The position numbers and the translations under genes were made by a program. Positions 23,472 to 37,930 of a stretch of DNA of 60,588 nt are shown piece after piece. This stretch comes from Plasmopara viticola (lineage: Eukaryota; Oomycota; Peronosporomycetes; Peronosporales; Peronosporaceae). Numbering within the stretch: the first letter of the stretch is position 1; every line of letters starts with the position of its first letter. Location: NCBI GenBank assembly GCA_001695595.3, contig MBPM02000216.1:1-60588 (forward strand), given 5' to 3'. The notes under the pieces are model-generated. The model was given only the letters and a program-made list of their open reading frames with translations, was not told where the DNA came from and did not search any database.

Positions 23472-26400
23472 CGTCTCAGCGCTCCAACAGAATGATTATA
23501 CACTTCGTCGTGGATTTATTACATCTTTGAATGACTATAGCGATAGAAAGGACGTATCTTTGGCCGTACAACGTCTCAGCCATCCAACAGAATGATATAA
23601 ACTTCGTTGTTGCTCTTTTACATCTGTGCATGTCTAGAGCAATAGATAGGACGTATTTTTGGCCGTACAACGTCTCAGCCGTCCAACGGAATGAGTATAC
23701 ACTTCGTCGTGGCTCTATTACATCTGTGAATGTCTAGAGCGATAGAAAGGACGTATCTGTGACCGTACATTGTCTCAGCGCTCCAACAGAATTATAATAC
23801 ACTTCATCGTGGATCGATTACATCTGTGCATGTCTAGACGAATAGATAAGACGTATCTGTGGCCGTACAATGTCTCAACGATCCAACAGAAGTATTATAC
23901 ATTCGTTGTGGCTCTATCGCATCTGTGCATGTCTACAGCGATAGTAAGGACGTATCCGTGGCCGTACAACGTTTCCGCCGTCCAACAGACTTATTATACA
24001 CTTCGTTGTGGCTCTATTACATCTGTGAATGTCTAGAGCGATAGAAAGAACGTATCTGTGACCATACATTGTCTCAGCGCTCCAACAGAATTATTATACA
24101 CTTCATCGTGGATCTATTACATCTGTGCATGTCTAGACGAATAGAAAGGACGTGTCTGTGGCCGTACAATGTCTCAACGATCCAACAATAGTATTATACA
24201 CTTCGTTGTGCCTCTATCAAATCTGTGCATGTCTACAGCGATAGAAAGGACGTATCTATGGCTATACAACGTCTCAGTGCTCCAACAGACTTATTATACA
24301 CTTCGTTGTGGCTATATCGCATCTTTGCATGTCTAGAGCGATAGAAAGGACGTACTTGTGGCCGTACAACGTCTCAGCCATTCAACAATAATGATTACAC
24401 ACTTCGTCGTGGCTCTATTGCTTCTGTGCATATCTAGAGCGATAGAAAGGACGTATCTTTGGCCGTACAACGTCCCAGCGCTCCAACAGAATGACTATAC
24501 ACTTCGATGTGGCTCTATCGCATCTGTACATGTCTAGAGCGATAGAAACGACGTATCTGTGGCCGTACAACGTCTCCGCGCTCCAACAGATTGATTATAC
24601 ACTTCGTCGTGGATCTATTACATCTTTGAATGTCTATAGCGATAGAAAGGACGTATCTGTGGCCGTACAATCTCTCAGCGATCCAACAGAAGTATTATAC
24701 ACTTTGTTGTGGCTCTATCGCATCTGTGCATGTCTAGAGCGATAGAAAGGACGTATCTTTGCAGTACAACGTCTCAGCGAACCAACAGAATGATTATACA
24801 CTTCGTTGTTGCGCTTTTGCATATGTGTATGTCTAGAGCGAAAGAAAGGACGTATCTATGGCCGTACAACGTCTCAGCGCTACCACAGAATGCTTATACA
24901 CTTCGTCGTGGATCTATTACATCTTTGAATGTCTATAGCGATAGAAAGGACGTATCTGTGGTCGTACAATGTCTCAGCGATCCAACAGATTGATTAACAC
25001 TTCGTCGTGGATCTATTTCATCTTTGAATGTCTAAGCGATAGAAAGGACGTATCTGTGGCCGTACAATGTCCCAGCGATCCAACAGAATTATTATACACT
25101 TCGTTGTGGCTCTATCGCATCTGTGCATGTCTAGAGCGATAGAAAGGACGTATCTTTGGCAGTACAACCTCTCAGCGAACCAACAGAATGATTATACACT
25201 TCGTTGTTGCGCTTTTGCATCTGTGCATGGCTAGAGCGATAGAAACGACGTATCTGTGGCCGTACAATGTCTCAGCTCTCCAACATAATTAGATTACACT
25301 TCGTTATGGCTCTATCACATCTGTGCATGTCTAGAGCGATAGAAAGGACGTATCTGTGGCATTACAACGTCTAAGTGCTCCAACAGAATGATTACACACT
25401 TCGTCGTGGATCTATTACATCTTTGAATTACTATAGCGATAGAATGGACGTATCTTTGGCCGTACAACGTCCCAGCGCTCCAACAGAATGACTATACACT
25501 TCGATGTGGCTCTATCGCATCTGTACATGTCTAGAGCGAAAGAAAGGACGTATCTGTGGCCGTACAACGTCTCAGCGCTCCAACAGATTGATTATACACT
25601 TCGTCGTGGATCTATTACATCTTTGAATTTCTATAGCGATAGTAAGGACGTATCCGTGGCCGTACAACGTTTCCGCCGTCCAACAGAATGAGTATACACT
25701 TCGCTGTGGCTCTATTACATCTGTAAATGTCTAGAGCGATAGAAAGGACGTATCTGTGGTCGTACAACGTCTCAGCGCTCCAACAGAATGCTTATACACT
25801 TCGTCGTGGATCTATTACATCTATGAATGTCTATAGCGATAGAAAGGACGTATCTGTGGCCGTACAACGTCTAAGTGCTCCAACAGAATGATTACACACT
25901 TCGTCGTGGATCTATTACATCTTTGAATGTCTAAGCGATAGAAAGGACGTATCTGTGGACGTACAATGTCTCAGCGATCCAACAGAATTATTATACACTT
26001 CGTTGTGGCTCTATCGCATCTGTGCATGTCTAGAGCGATAGAAAGGACGTATCTTTGGCAGTACAACCTCTCAGCGAACCAACAGAATGATTATACACTT
26101 CGTTGTTGCGCTTTTGCATCTTTGAATTTCTATAGCGATAGTAAGGACGTATCTGTGGCCGTACAATGTCTCAGCTCTCCAACATAATTAGTTTACACTT
26201 CGTTATGGCTCTATCACATCTGTACATGTCTAGAGCGATAGAAAGGACGTATCTGTGGCCGTACAACGTCTAAGTGCTCCAACAGAATGATTACACACTT
26301 CGTCGTGGATCTATTACATCTTTGAATTACTATAGCGATAGAATGGACGTATCTTGGCCGTACAACGTCCCAGCGCTCCAACAGAATGACTATACACTTC

Positions 26401-26920
26401 GATGTGGCTCTATCGCATCTGTACATGTCTAGAGCGAAAGAAAGGACGTATCTGTGGCCGTACAACGTCTCAGCGCTCCCAACAGATTGATTATACACTT
26501 CGTCGTGGATCTATTACATCTCTGAATTTCTATAGCGATAGTAAGGACGTATCCGTGGCCGTACAACGTTTCCGCCGTCCAACAGAATGAGTATACACTT
26601 CGCTGTGGCTCTATTACATCTGTAAATGTCTAGAGCGATAGAAAGGACGTATCTGTGGCCGTACAACGTCTCAGCGCTCCAACAGATTGATTATACACTT
26701 CGTCGTGATCTATTACATCTGTGAATGTCTATAGCGATAGAAAGGACGTATCTGTGGCCGTACAACGTCTAAGTGCTCCAACAGAATGATTACACATTTC
26801 GTCGTGGATCTATTACATCTTTGAATGTCTAAGCGATAGAAAGGACGTATCTGTGGCCGTACAATGTCTCAGCGATCCAACAGTAGTATTATACACTTCG
26901 TTGTGGCTCTATCGCATCTG
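23472..26920 (+). repeat. 11-mer copy 3 and large segmental duplication, copy 2
   Basis: The first ~1 kb is the third 11-mer; the remainder repeats 18.3-20.7 kb. One unit at about 26,116-26,150 differs as a block from its partner near 19,930. Here TCTTTGAATTTCTATAGCG and GATAGTAAGG replace the expected ATGGCTAGAGCG/GATAGAAACG, while both flanks still match. That pattern looks like a patch of conversion from another subtype. Confidence 0.84.
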
Positions 26921-28582
26921 TGCATGTCTAGAGCGAAAGAAAGGACGTATCTGTGGCCGTACAACGTTTCCGCCGTCCAACAGAATGAGTATACACTTCG
27001 CTGTGGCTCTATTACATCTGTAAATGTCTAGAGCGATAGAAAGGACGTATCTGTGGTCATACAACGTCTCAGCGCTCCAACAGAATGCTTATACACTTCG
27101 TCGTGGATCTATTACATCTGTGAATGTCTAAGCGATAGAAAGGACGTATCTGTGGCCGTACAATGTCTCAGCGATCCAACAGTAGTATTATACACTTCGT
27201 TGTGGCTCTATCGCATCTGTGCATGTCTAGAGCAAAAGAAAGGACGTATCTGTGGCCGTACAACGTTTCCGCCGTCCAACAGAATGAGTATACACTTCGC
27301 TGTGGCTCTATTACATCTGTGCATGTCTAGAGCGATAGAAAGGACGTATCTGTGGCCGTACAACGTCTCCGCGCTCCAACAGATTGATTATACACTTCGT
27401 CGTGGATCTATTACATCTTTGAATGTCTATAGCGATAGAAACGACGTATCTGTGGCCGTACAATTTCTCAGCGATCCAACAGAAGTATTATACACTTTGT
27501 TGTGGCTCTATCGCATCTGTGCATGTCTAGAGCGATAGAAAGGACGTATCTTTGGCAGTACAACGTCTCAGCGAACCAACAGAATGATTATACACTTCGT
27601 TGTTGCGCTTTTGCATATGTGTATGTCTAGAGCGAAAGAAAGGACGTATCTATGGCCGTACAATGTCTCAGCTCTCCAACAGAATGACTATACACTTCGA
27701 TGTGGCTCTATCGCATCTGTACATGTCTAGAGCGATAGAAACGACGTATCTGTGGCCGTACAACGTCTCCGCGCTCCAACAGATTGATTATACACTTCGT
27801 CGTGGATCTATTACATCTTTGAATGTCTATAGCGATAGAAAGGACGTATCTGTGGCCGTACAATTTCTCAGCGATCCAACAGAAGTATTATACACTTTGT
27901 TGTGGCTCTATCGCATCTGTGCATGTCTAGAGCGATAGAAAGGACGTATCTTTGGCAGTACAACGTCTCAGCGAACCAACAGAATGATTATACACTTCGT
28001 TGTTGCGCTTTTGCATATGTGTATGTCTAGAGCGAAAGAAAGGACGTATCTATGGCCGTACAACGTCTCAGCGCTACCACAGAATGCTTATACACTTCGT
28101 CGTGGATCTATTACATCTTTGAATGTCTATAGCGATAGAAAGGACGTATCTGTGGTCGTACAATGTCTCAGCGATCCAACAGATTGATTAAACACTTCGT
28201 CGTGGATCTATTTCATCTTTGAATGTCTAAGCGATAGAAAGGACGTATCTGTGGCCGTACAATGTCCCAGCGATCCAACAGAATTATTATACACTTCGTT
28301 GTGGCTCTATCGCATCTGTGCATGTCTAGAGCGATAGAAAGGACGTATCTTTGGCAGTACAACCTCTCAGCGAACCAACAGAATGATTATACACTTCGTT
28401 GTTGCGCTTTTGCATCTGTGCATGGCTAGAGCGATAGAAACGACGTATCTGTGGCCGTACAATGTCTCAGCTCTCCAACATAATTAGTTTACACTTCGTT
28501 ATGGCTCTATCACATCTGTGCATGTCTAGAGCGATAGAAAGGACGTATCTGTGGCCGTACAACGTCTAAGTGCTCCAACAGA
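26832..28582 (+). repeat. 2.3-kb-spaced HOR, copy 1
   Basis: Matches 29,129-30,877 at an offset of 2,295-2,297 bp. It contains CAGTAGTATTATACAC, TTTCCGCCGTCC (26,968 against 29,265) and two successive 4-mers beginning GTCTCCGCGCTCC (27,361 and 27,761, 400 bp apart). It ends in CTAAGTGCTCCAACAGA, after which the copies use different next monomers: this copy lacks about two units that follow in copy 2. Confidence 0.85.
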
Positions 28583-29128
28583 TTGATTATACACTTCGTC
28601 GTGGATCTATTACATCTCTGAATTTCTATAGCGATAGTAAGGACGTATCCGTGGCCGTACAACGCTTCCGCCGTCCAACAGAATGAGTATACACTTCGCT
28701 GTGGCTCTATTACATCTGTAAATGTCTAGAGCGATAGAAAGGACGTATCTGTGGCCGTACAACGTCTCAGCGCTCCAACAGATTGATTATACACTTCGTC
28801 GTGGATCTATTACATCTGTGAATGTCTATAGCGATAGAAAGGACGTATCTGTGGCCGTACAACGTCTAAGTGCTCCAACAGAATGATTACACACTTCGTC
28901 GTGGATCTATTACATCTTTGAATGTCTAAGCGATAGAAAGGACGTATCTGTGGCCGTACAATGTCCCAGCGATCCAACAGAATTATTATACACTTCGTTG
29001 TGGCTCTATCGCATCTGTGCATGTCTAGAGCGATAGAAAGGACGTATCTTTGGCAGTACAACCTCTCAGCGAACCAACAGAATGATTATACACTTCGTTG
29101 TTGCGCTTTTGCATCTGTGCATGGCTAT

Positions 29129-30877
29129 AGCGATAGAAAGGACGTATCTGTGGCCGTACAATGTCTCAGCGATCCAACAGTAGTATTATGCACTTCGTTG
29201 TGGCTCTATCGCATCTGTGCATGTCTAGAGCGAAAGAAAGGACGTATCTGTGGCCGTACAACGTTTCCGCCGTCCAACAGAATGAGTATACACTTCGCTG
29301 TGGCTCTATTACATCTGTAAATGTCTAGAGCGATAGAAAGGACGTATCTGTGGTCGTACAACGTCTCAGCGCTCCAACAGAATGCTTATACACTTCGTCG
29401 TGGATCTATTACATCTGTGAATGTCTAAGCGATAGAAAGGACGTATCTGTGGCCGTACAATGTCTCAGCGATCCAACAGTAGTATTATACACTTCGTTGT
29501 GGCTCTATCGCATCTGTGCATGTCTAGAGCAAAGAAAGGACGTATCTGTGGCCGTACAACGTTTCCGCCGTCCAACAGAATGAGTATACACTTCGCTGTG
29601 GCTTATTACATCTGTGCATGTCTAGAGCGATAGAAAGGACGTATCTGTGGCCGTACAACGTCTCCGCGCTCCAACAGATTGATTATACACTTCGTCGTGG
29701 ATCTATTACATCTTTGAATGTCTATAGCGATAGAAACGACGTATCTGTGGCCGTACAATTTCTCAGCGATCCAACAGAAGTATTATACACTTTGTTGTGG
29801 CTCTATCGCATCTGTGCATGTCTAGAGCGATAGAAAGGACGTATCTTTGGCAGTACAACGTCTCAGCGAACCAACAGAATGATTATACACTTCGTTGTTG
29901 CGCTTTTGCATATGTGTATGTCTAGAGCGAAAGAAAGGACGTATCTATGGCCGTACAATGTCTCAGCTCTCCAACAGAATGACTATACACTTCGATGTAG
30001 CTCTATCGCATCTGTACATGTCTAGAGCGATAGAAACGACGTATTTGTGGCCGTACAACGTCTCCGCGCTCCAACAGATTGATTATACACTTTGTCGTGG
30101 ATCTATTACATCTTTGAATGTCTATAGCGATAGAAAGGACGTATCTGTGGCCGTACAATTTCTCAGCGATCCAACAGAAGTATTATACACTTTGTTGTGG
30201 CTCTATCGCATCTGTGCATGTCTAGAGCGATAGAAAGGACGTATCTTTGGCAGTACAACGTCTCAGCGAACCAACAGAATGATTATACACTTCGTTGTTG
30301 CGCTTTTGCATATGTGTATGTCTAGAGCGAAAGAAAGGACGTATCTATGGCCGTACAACGTCTCAGCGCTACCACAGAATGCTTATACACTTCGTCGTGG
30401 ATCTATTACATCTTTGAATGTCTATAGCGATAGAAAGGACGTATCTGTGGTCGTACAATGTCTCAGCGATCCAACAGATTGATTAAACACTTCGTCGTGG
30501 ATCTATTTCATCTTTGAATGTCTAAGCGATAGAAAGGACGTATCTGTGGCCGTACAATGTCCCAGCGATCCAACAGAATTATTATACACTTCGTTGTGGC
30601 TCTATCGCATCTGTGCATGTCTAGAGCGATAGAAAGGACGTATCTTTGGCAGTACAACCTCTCAGCAAACCAACAGAATGATTATACACTTCGTTGTTGC
30701 GCTTTTGCATCTGTGCATGGCTAGAGCGATAGAAACGACGTATCTGTGGCCGTACAATGTCTCAGCTCTCCAACATAATTAGTTTACACTTCGTTATGGC
30801 TCTATCACATCTGTGCATGTCTAGAGCGATAGAAAGGACGTATCTGTGGCCGTACAACGTCTAAGTGCTCCAACAGA
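29129..30877 (+). repeat. 2.3-kb-spaced HOR, copy 2
   Basis: Second copy of 26,832-28,582, including its own internal 400-bp duplication (CTCCGCGCTCC at 29,662 and 30,062). A partial third copy of the opening units is at about 32,040-32,420. Confidence 0.85.
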
Positions 30878-31160
30878 ATGATTACACACTTCGTCGTGGA
30901 TCTATTAAATCTTTGAATTACTATAGCGATAGAATGGACGTATCTTTGGCCGTACAACGTCCCAGCGCTCCAACAGAATGACTATACACTTCGATGTGGC
31001 TCTATCGCATCTGTACATGTCTAGAGCGAAAGAAAGGACGTATCTGTGGCCGTACAACGTCTCAGCGCTCCAACAGATTGATTATACACTTCGTCGTGGA
31101 TCTATTACATCTCTGAATTTCTATAGCGATAGTAAGGACGTATCCGTGGCCGTACAACGT

Positions 31161-31958
31161 TTCCGCCGTCCAACAGAATGAGTATACACTTCGCTGTGGC
31201 TCTATTACATCTGTAAATGTCTAGAGCGATAGAAAGGACGTATCTGTGGCCGTACAACGTCTCCGCGCTCCAACAGATTGATTATACACTTCGTCGTGGA
31301 TCTATTACATCTGTGAATGTCTATAGCGATAGAAAGGACGTATCTGTGGCCGTACAACGTCTAAGTGCTCCAACAGAATGATTACACACTTCGTCGTGGA
31401 TCTATTACATCTTTGAATGTCTAAGCGATAGAAAGGACGTATCTGTGGCCGTACAATGTCTCAGCGATTCAACAGTAGTATTATACACTTCGTTGTGGCT
31501 CTATCGCATCTGTGCATGTCTAAAGCGAAAGAAAGGACGTATCTGTGGCCGTACAACGTTTCCGCCGTCCAACAGAATGAGTATACACTTCGCTGTGGCT
31601 CTATTACATCTGTAAATGTCTAGAGCGATAGAAAGGACGTATCTGTGGCCGTACAACGTCTCCGCGCTCCAACAGATTGATTATACACTTCGTCGTGGAT
31701 CTATTACATCTGTGAATGTCTATAGCGATAGAAAGGACGTATCTTTGGCCGTACAACGTCTAAGTGCTCCAACAGAATGATTACACACTTCGTCGTGGAT
31801 CTATTACATCTTTGAATGTCTAAGCGATAGAAAGGACGTATCTGTGGCCGTACAATGTCTCAGCGATTCAACAGTAGTATTATACACTTCGTTGTGGCTC
31901 TATCGCATCTGTGCATGTCTAGAGCGAAAGAAAGGACGTATCTGTGGCCGTACAACGT
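31161..31958 (+). repeat. Tandem 399-bp 4-mer duplication
   Basis: 31,161-31,559 and 31,560-31,958 repeat the order TTTCCGCCGTCC, GTCTCCGCGCTCC, CTAAGTGCTCC and CAGCGATTCAACAGTAGT. The rare GATTCAACAG variant occurs in both copies, at 31,466 and 31,865. A third TTCCGCC unit starts at 31,959 and then diverges. Confidence 0.88.
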
Positions 31959-34309
31959 TTCCGCCGTCCAACAGAATGAGTATACACTTCGCTGTGGCTC
32001 TATTACATCTGTAAATATCTAGAGCGATAGGAAGGACGAATCTGTGGTCGTACAACGTCTCAGCGCTCCAACAGAATGCTTATACACTTCGTCGTGGATC
32101 TATTACATCTGTGAATGTCTAAGCGATAGAAAGGACGTATCTGTGGCCGTACAATGTCTCAGCGATCCAACAGTAGTATTATACACTTCGTTGTGGCTCT
32201 ATCGCATCTGTGCATGTCTAGAGCGAAAGAAAGGACGTATCTGTGGCCGTACAACGTTTCCGCCGTCCAACAGAATGAGTATACACTTCGCTGTGGCTCT
32301 ATTACATCTGTGCATGTCTAGTGCGATAGAAAGGACGTATCTGTGGCCGTACAACGTCTCCGCGCTCCAACAGATTGATTATACACTTCGTCGTGGATCT
32401 ATTACATCTTTGAATGTCTAAGCGATAGAAAGGACGTATCTGTGGCCGTACAATGTCTCAGCGATCCAAGAGAAGTATTTTACACTTCGTTGTGGCTCTA
32501 TCGCATCTGTGCAGTCTAGAGCGATAGAAAGGACGTATCTTTGGCAGTACAACCTCTCAGCGAACCAACAGAATGATTATACACTTCGTTGTTGCGCTTT
32601 TGCATCTGTGCATGGCTAGAGCGATAGAAACAACGTATCTGTGGCCGTACAATGTCTCAGCTCTCCAACATAATATGTTTACACTTCGTTATGGCTCTAT
32701 CACATCTGTGCATGTCTAGAGCGATAGAAAGGACGTATCTGTGGCCGTACAACGTCTAAGTGCTCCAACAGAATGATTACACACTTCGTCGTGGATCTAT
32801 TACATCTTTGAATTACTATAGCGATAGAATGGACGTATCTTTGGCCGTACAACGTCCAGCGCTCCAACAGAATGACTATACACTTCGACGTGGCTCTATC
32901 GCATCTGTACATGTCTAGAGCGAAAGAAAGGACGTATCTGTGGCCGTTCAACGTCTCAGCGCTCCAACAGATTGATTATACACTTCGTCGTGGATCTATT
33001 ACATCTTTGAATTTCTATAGCGATAGTAAGGACGTATCCGTGGCCGTACAACGTTTCCGCCGTCCAACAGAATGAGTATACACTTCGCTGTGGCTCTATT
33101 ACATCTGTAAATGTCTAGAGCGATAGAAACGACGTATCTGTGGCCGTACAACGTCTCCGCGCTCCAACAGATTGATTATACACTTCGTCGTGGATCTATT
33201 ACATCTTTGAATGTCTATAGCGATAGAAAGGACGTATCTGTGGCCGTACAATTTCTCAGCGATCGAACAGAAGTATTATACACTTCGTTGTGGCTCTATC
33301 GCATCTGTGCATGTCTAGAGCGATAGAAAGGACGTATCTTTGGCAGTACAACGTCTCAGCGAACCAACAGAATGATTATACACTTCGTTGTTGCGCTTTT
33401 GCATATGTGTATGTCTAGAGCGAAAGAAAGGACGTATCTATGGCCGTACAACGTCTCAGCGCTACCACAGAATGCTTATACACTTCGTCGTGGATCTATT
33501 ACATCTTTGAATATCTATAGCGATAGAAAGGACGTATCTGTGGTCGTACAATGTCTCAGCGATCCAACAGATTGATTATACACTTCGTCGTGGATCTTTT
33601 ACATCTTTGAATGTCTAAGCTATAGAAAGGACGTATCTGTGGCCGTACAATGTCTCAGCGATCCAACAGAATTATTATACACTTCGTTGTGGCTCTATCG
33701 CATCTGTGCATGTCTAGAGCGATAGAAAGGACGTATCTTTGGCAGTACAACCTCTCAGCGAACCAACAGAATGATTATACACTTCGTTGTTGCGCTTTTG
33801 CATCTGTGCATGGCTAGAGCGATAGAAACGACGTATCTGTGGCCGTACAATGTCTCAGCTCTCCAACATAATTAGTTTACACTTCGTTATGGCTCTATCA
33901 CATCTGTGCATGTCTAGAGCGATAGAAAGGATGTATCTGTGGCCGTACAACGTCTAAGTGCTCCAACAGAATGATTACACACTTCGTCGTGGATCTATTA
34001 CATCTTTGAATTACTATAGCGATAGAATGGACGTATCTTTGGCCGTACAACGTCCCAGCGCTCCAACAGAATGACTATACACTTCGATGTGCCTCTATCG
34101 CATCTGTACATGTCTAGAGCGAAGGAAAGGACGTATCTGTGGCCGTACAACGTCTCAGCGCTCCAACAGATTGATTATACACTTCGTCGTGAATCTATTA
34201 CATCTTTGAATTTCTATAGCGATAGTAAGGACGTATCCGTGGCCGTACAACGTTTCCGCCGTCCAACAGAATGAGTATACACTTCGCTGTGGCTCTATTA
34301 CATCTGTAA

Positions 34310-36010
34310 ATGTCTAGAGCGATAGAAACGACGTATCTGTGGCCGTACAACGTCTCAGCGCTCCAACAGATTGATTATACACTTCGTCGTGGATCTATTA
34401 CATCTTTGAATGTCTATAGCGATAGAAAGGACGTATCTGTGGCCGTACAATGTCTCAGCAATCCAACAGAAGTATTATACACTCTGTGTGGCTCTATCGC
34501 ATCTGTGCATGTCTAGGGCGATAGAAAGGACGTATCTGTGGTCGTACAACGTCTCAGCGCTCCAACAGAATGCTTATACACTTCGTCGTGGATCTATTAC
34601 ATCTGTGATTGTCTATAGCGATAGAAAGGACGTATCTGTGGCCGTACAACGTCTAAGTGCTCCAACAGAATGATTACACACTTCGTCGTGGATCTATTAC
34701 ATCTTTGAATGTCTAAGCGATAGAAAGGACGTATCTGTGGACGTACAATGTCTCAGCGATCCAACAGAGTTATTATACACTTCGTTGTGGCTCTATCGCA
34801 TCTGTGCATGTCTAGAGCGATAGAAAGGACGTATCTTTGGCAGTACAACCTCTCAGCGAACCAACAGAATGATTATACACTTCGTTGTTGCGCTTTTGCA
34901 TCTGTGCATGGCTAGAGCGATAGAAACGACGTATCTGTGGCCGTACAATGTCTCAGCTCTCCAACATAATTAGTTTACACTTCGTTATGGCTCTATCAGA
35001 TCTGTGCATGTCTAGAGCGATAGAAAGGACGTATCTGTGGCTGTACAACGTCTAAGTGCTCCAACAGAATGATTACACACTTCGTCGTGGATCTATTACA
35101 TCTTTAAATTACTATAGCGATAGAATGGACGTATCTTTGGCCGTACAACGTCCCAGCGCTCCAACAGAATGACTATACACTTCGATGTGGCTCTATCGCA
35201 TCTGTACATGTCTAGAGCGAAAGAAAGGACGTATCTGTGGCCGTACAACGTCTCAGCGCTCCAACAGATTGATTATACACTTCGTCGTGGATTTATTACA
35301 TCTTTGAATTTCTATAGCGATAGTAAGGACGTATCCGTGGCCGTACAACGTTTCCGCCGTCCAACAGAATGAGTATACACTTTGCTGTGGCTCTATTACA
35401 TCTGTAAATGTCTAGAGCGATAGAAACGACGTATCTGTGGCCGTACAACGTCTCAGCGCTCCAACAGATTGATTATACACTTCGTCGTGGATCTATTACA
35501 TCTTTGAATGTCTATAGCGATAGAAAGGACGTATCTGTGGCCGTACAATGTCTCAGCAATCCAACAGAAGTATTATACACTCTGTGTGGCTCTATCGCAT
35601 CTGTGCATGTCTAGAGCAATAGAAAGGACGTATCTGTGGTCGTACAACGTCTCAGCGCTCCAACAGATTGATTATACACTTCGTCGTGGATTTATTACAT
35701 CTTTGAATTTCTATAGCGATAGTAAGGACGTATCCGTGGCCGTACAACGTTTCCGCCGGCCAACAGAATGAGTATACACTTTGCTGTGGCTCTATTACAT
35801 CTGTAAATGTCTAGAGCGATAGAAACGACGTATCTGTGGCCGTACAACGTCTCAGCGCTCCAACAGATTGATTATACACTTCGTCGTGGATCTATTACAT
35901 CTTTGAATGTCTATAGCGATAGAAAGGACGTATCTGTGGCCGTACAATGTCTCAGCAATCCAACAGAAGTATTATACACTCTGTGTGGCTCTATTACATC
36001 TGTAAATGTC
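34310..36010 (+). repeat. 11-mer (1,098 bp) plus nested 399-bp 4-mer duplication
   Basis: TCTAGAGCGATAGAAACGAC followed by GATTGATTATACAC begins at 34,313 and again at 35,411. Within the second copy, 35,251-35,649 is duplicated at 35,650-36,010 (TCTCAGCGCT at 35,251 and 35,650). All three copies carry the private deletion ACACTCTGTGTGGC (near 34,483, 35,579 and 35,977), which places that deletion before both duplications. Confidence 0.86.
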
Positions 36011-37930
36011 TAGAGCGATAGAAAGGACGTATCTGTGGTCGTACAACGTCTCAGCGCTCCAACAGAATGCTTATACACTTCGTCGTGGATCTATTACATC
36101 TGTGAATGTCTATAGCGAAAGAAAGGACGTATCTGTGGCCGTACAACGTCTCAGCGCTCCAACAGATTGATTAAACACTTCGTCGTGGATCTATTACATC
36201 TTTGAATGTCTAAGCGATAGAAAGGACGTATCTGTGGCCGTACAATGTCTCAGCGATCCAACAGAAGTATTATACACTTCGTTGTGGCTCTATCGCATCT
36301 GTGCAGACTTGAGTGATAGAAAGGACGTATCTTTGGCAGTACAACCTCTCAGCGAACCAACAGAATGATTATACACTTCGTTGTTGCGCTTTTGCATCTG
36401 TGCATGGCTAGAGCGATAGAAACGACGTATCTGTGGCCGTACAATGTCTCAGCTCTCCAACATAATTAGTTTACACTTCGTTATGGCTCTATCACATCTG
36501 TGCTTGTCTAGAGCGATAGAAATGACGTATCTGTGGCCGTACAACGTCTAAGTGCTCTAACAGAATGATTACACACTTCGTCGTGGATCTATTACATCTT
36601 TGAATGACTATAGCGATAGAATGGACGTATCTTTGGCCGTACAACGTCTCAGGTATTCAACAGAATGATTATACACTTCGTCGTGGATCTATTGCATCTG
36701 TGCATGTCTAGAGCGATAGAAAGGACGTTTTTTTGGCCGTAAAACGTTTCCGCCGTCCAACAGAATGCGTATACACTTCGCTGTGGCTCTATTACATCTG
36801 TAAATGTCTAGAGCGATAGAAAGGACGTATCTGTGGCCGTACAACGTCTAAGTGCTCCAACAGAATGATTACACACTTCGTCGTGGATCTATTACATCTT
36901 TGAATGTCTATAGCGATAGAAAGGACGTATCTGTGGTCGTACAATGTCTCAGCGATCCAACAGAAGTATTATACACTTCGTTGTGGCTCTATCGCATCTG
37001 TGCATGTCTACAGCGATAGAAAGGACGTATCTATGGTCATACAACGTATCAGTGCTCCAACAGACTTATTATACACTTCGTTGTGGCTATACCGCACCTT
37101 TGCATGTCTAGAGCGATAGAAAGGACGTATCTTTAGCTGTAAAACGTGTTAGCGCTCCGACAGAAAATTTATATACTTCGTTGTTGCTCTATCGAATCTG
37201 TGCACATCTAGAGCGAAGAAAAGGACGTATCTGTGGCCGTACAACGTCTCAGCGCTCCAACAAAATGATTATACACTTCCATGTGGCTCTATCGCATCTG
37301 TACTTGACTAGAGCGATAGAAAGGACGTATCTGTGGCCGTACAACGTCTCAGCGCTCCAACAAAATGATTATACACTTCGTTGTGGCTCTATCCCATCTG
37401 TGCATGTCTAGAGCGATAGAAAGGACGTATATATGGCCGTACAACGTCTCAGTGCTCCAACAGAACGATTATACACTTCGTTGTTGCTCTTTTGCATCTG
37501 TGTATGTCTAGAGCGAAAGAAAGGACTTATCTGTGGCCGTACAACGTCTCAGCGCTACAACAGAATGCTCATTCACTTTGTTGTGGCTCTATCGCATATG
37601 TGCATGTCTATAGCGATAGAAAGAACGTATCTGTGGCCGTACAACGTTTCCGCCGTCCAACAGAATGAGTATACACTTCGTTGTTGCTCTATCGCATCTG
37701 TGCATGTCTAGAGCGATAGAAAGGACGTATCTGTGGCCGTACAACGTCTAAGTACTCCAAAAGAACTTTTTACACTTCGTTGTGGCTCTATCGCATCTTT
37801 GCATGTCTAGAGCGATAGAAAGGACGTATCTGTGGCCGTACAACGTCTAAGCGCTCCAACAAAATGATTATACACTTCGTTGTGGCTCTATCCCATCTGT
37901 ACATGTCTAGAGCGATAGAAAGGACGTATC

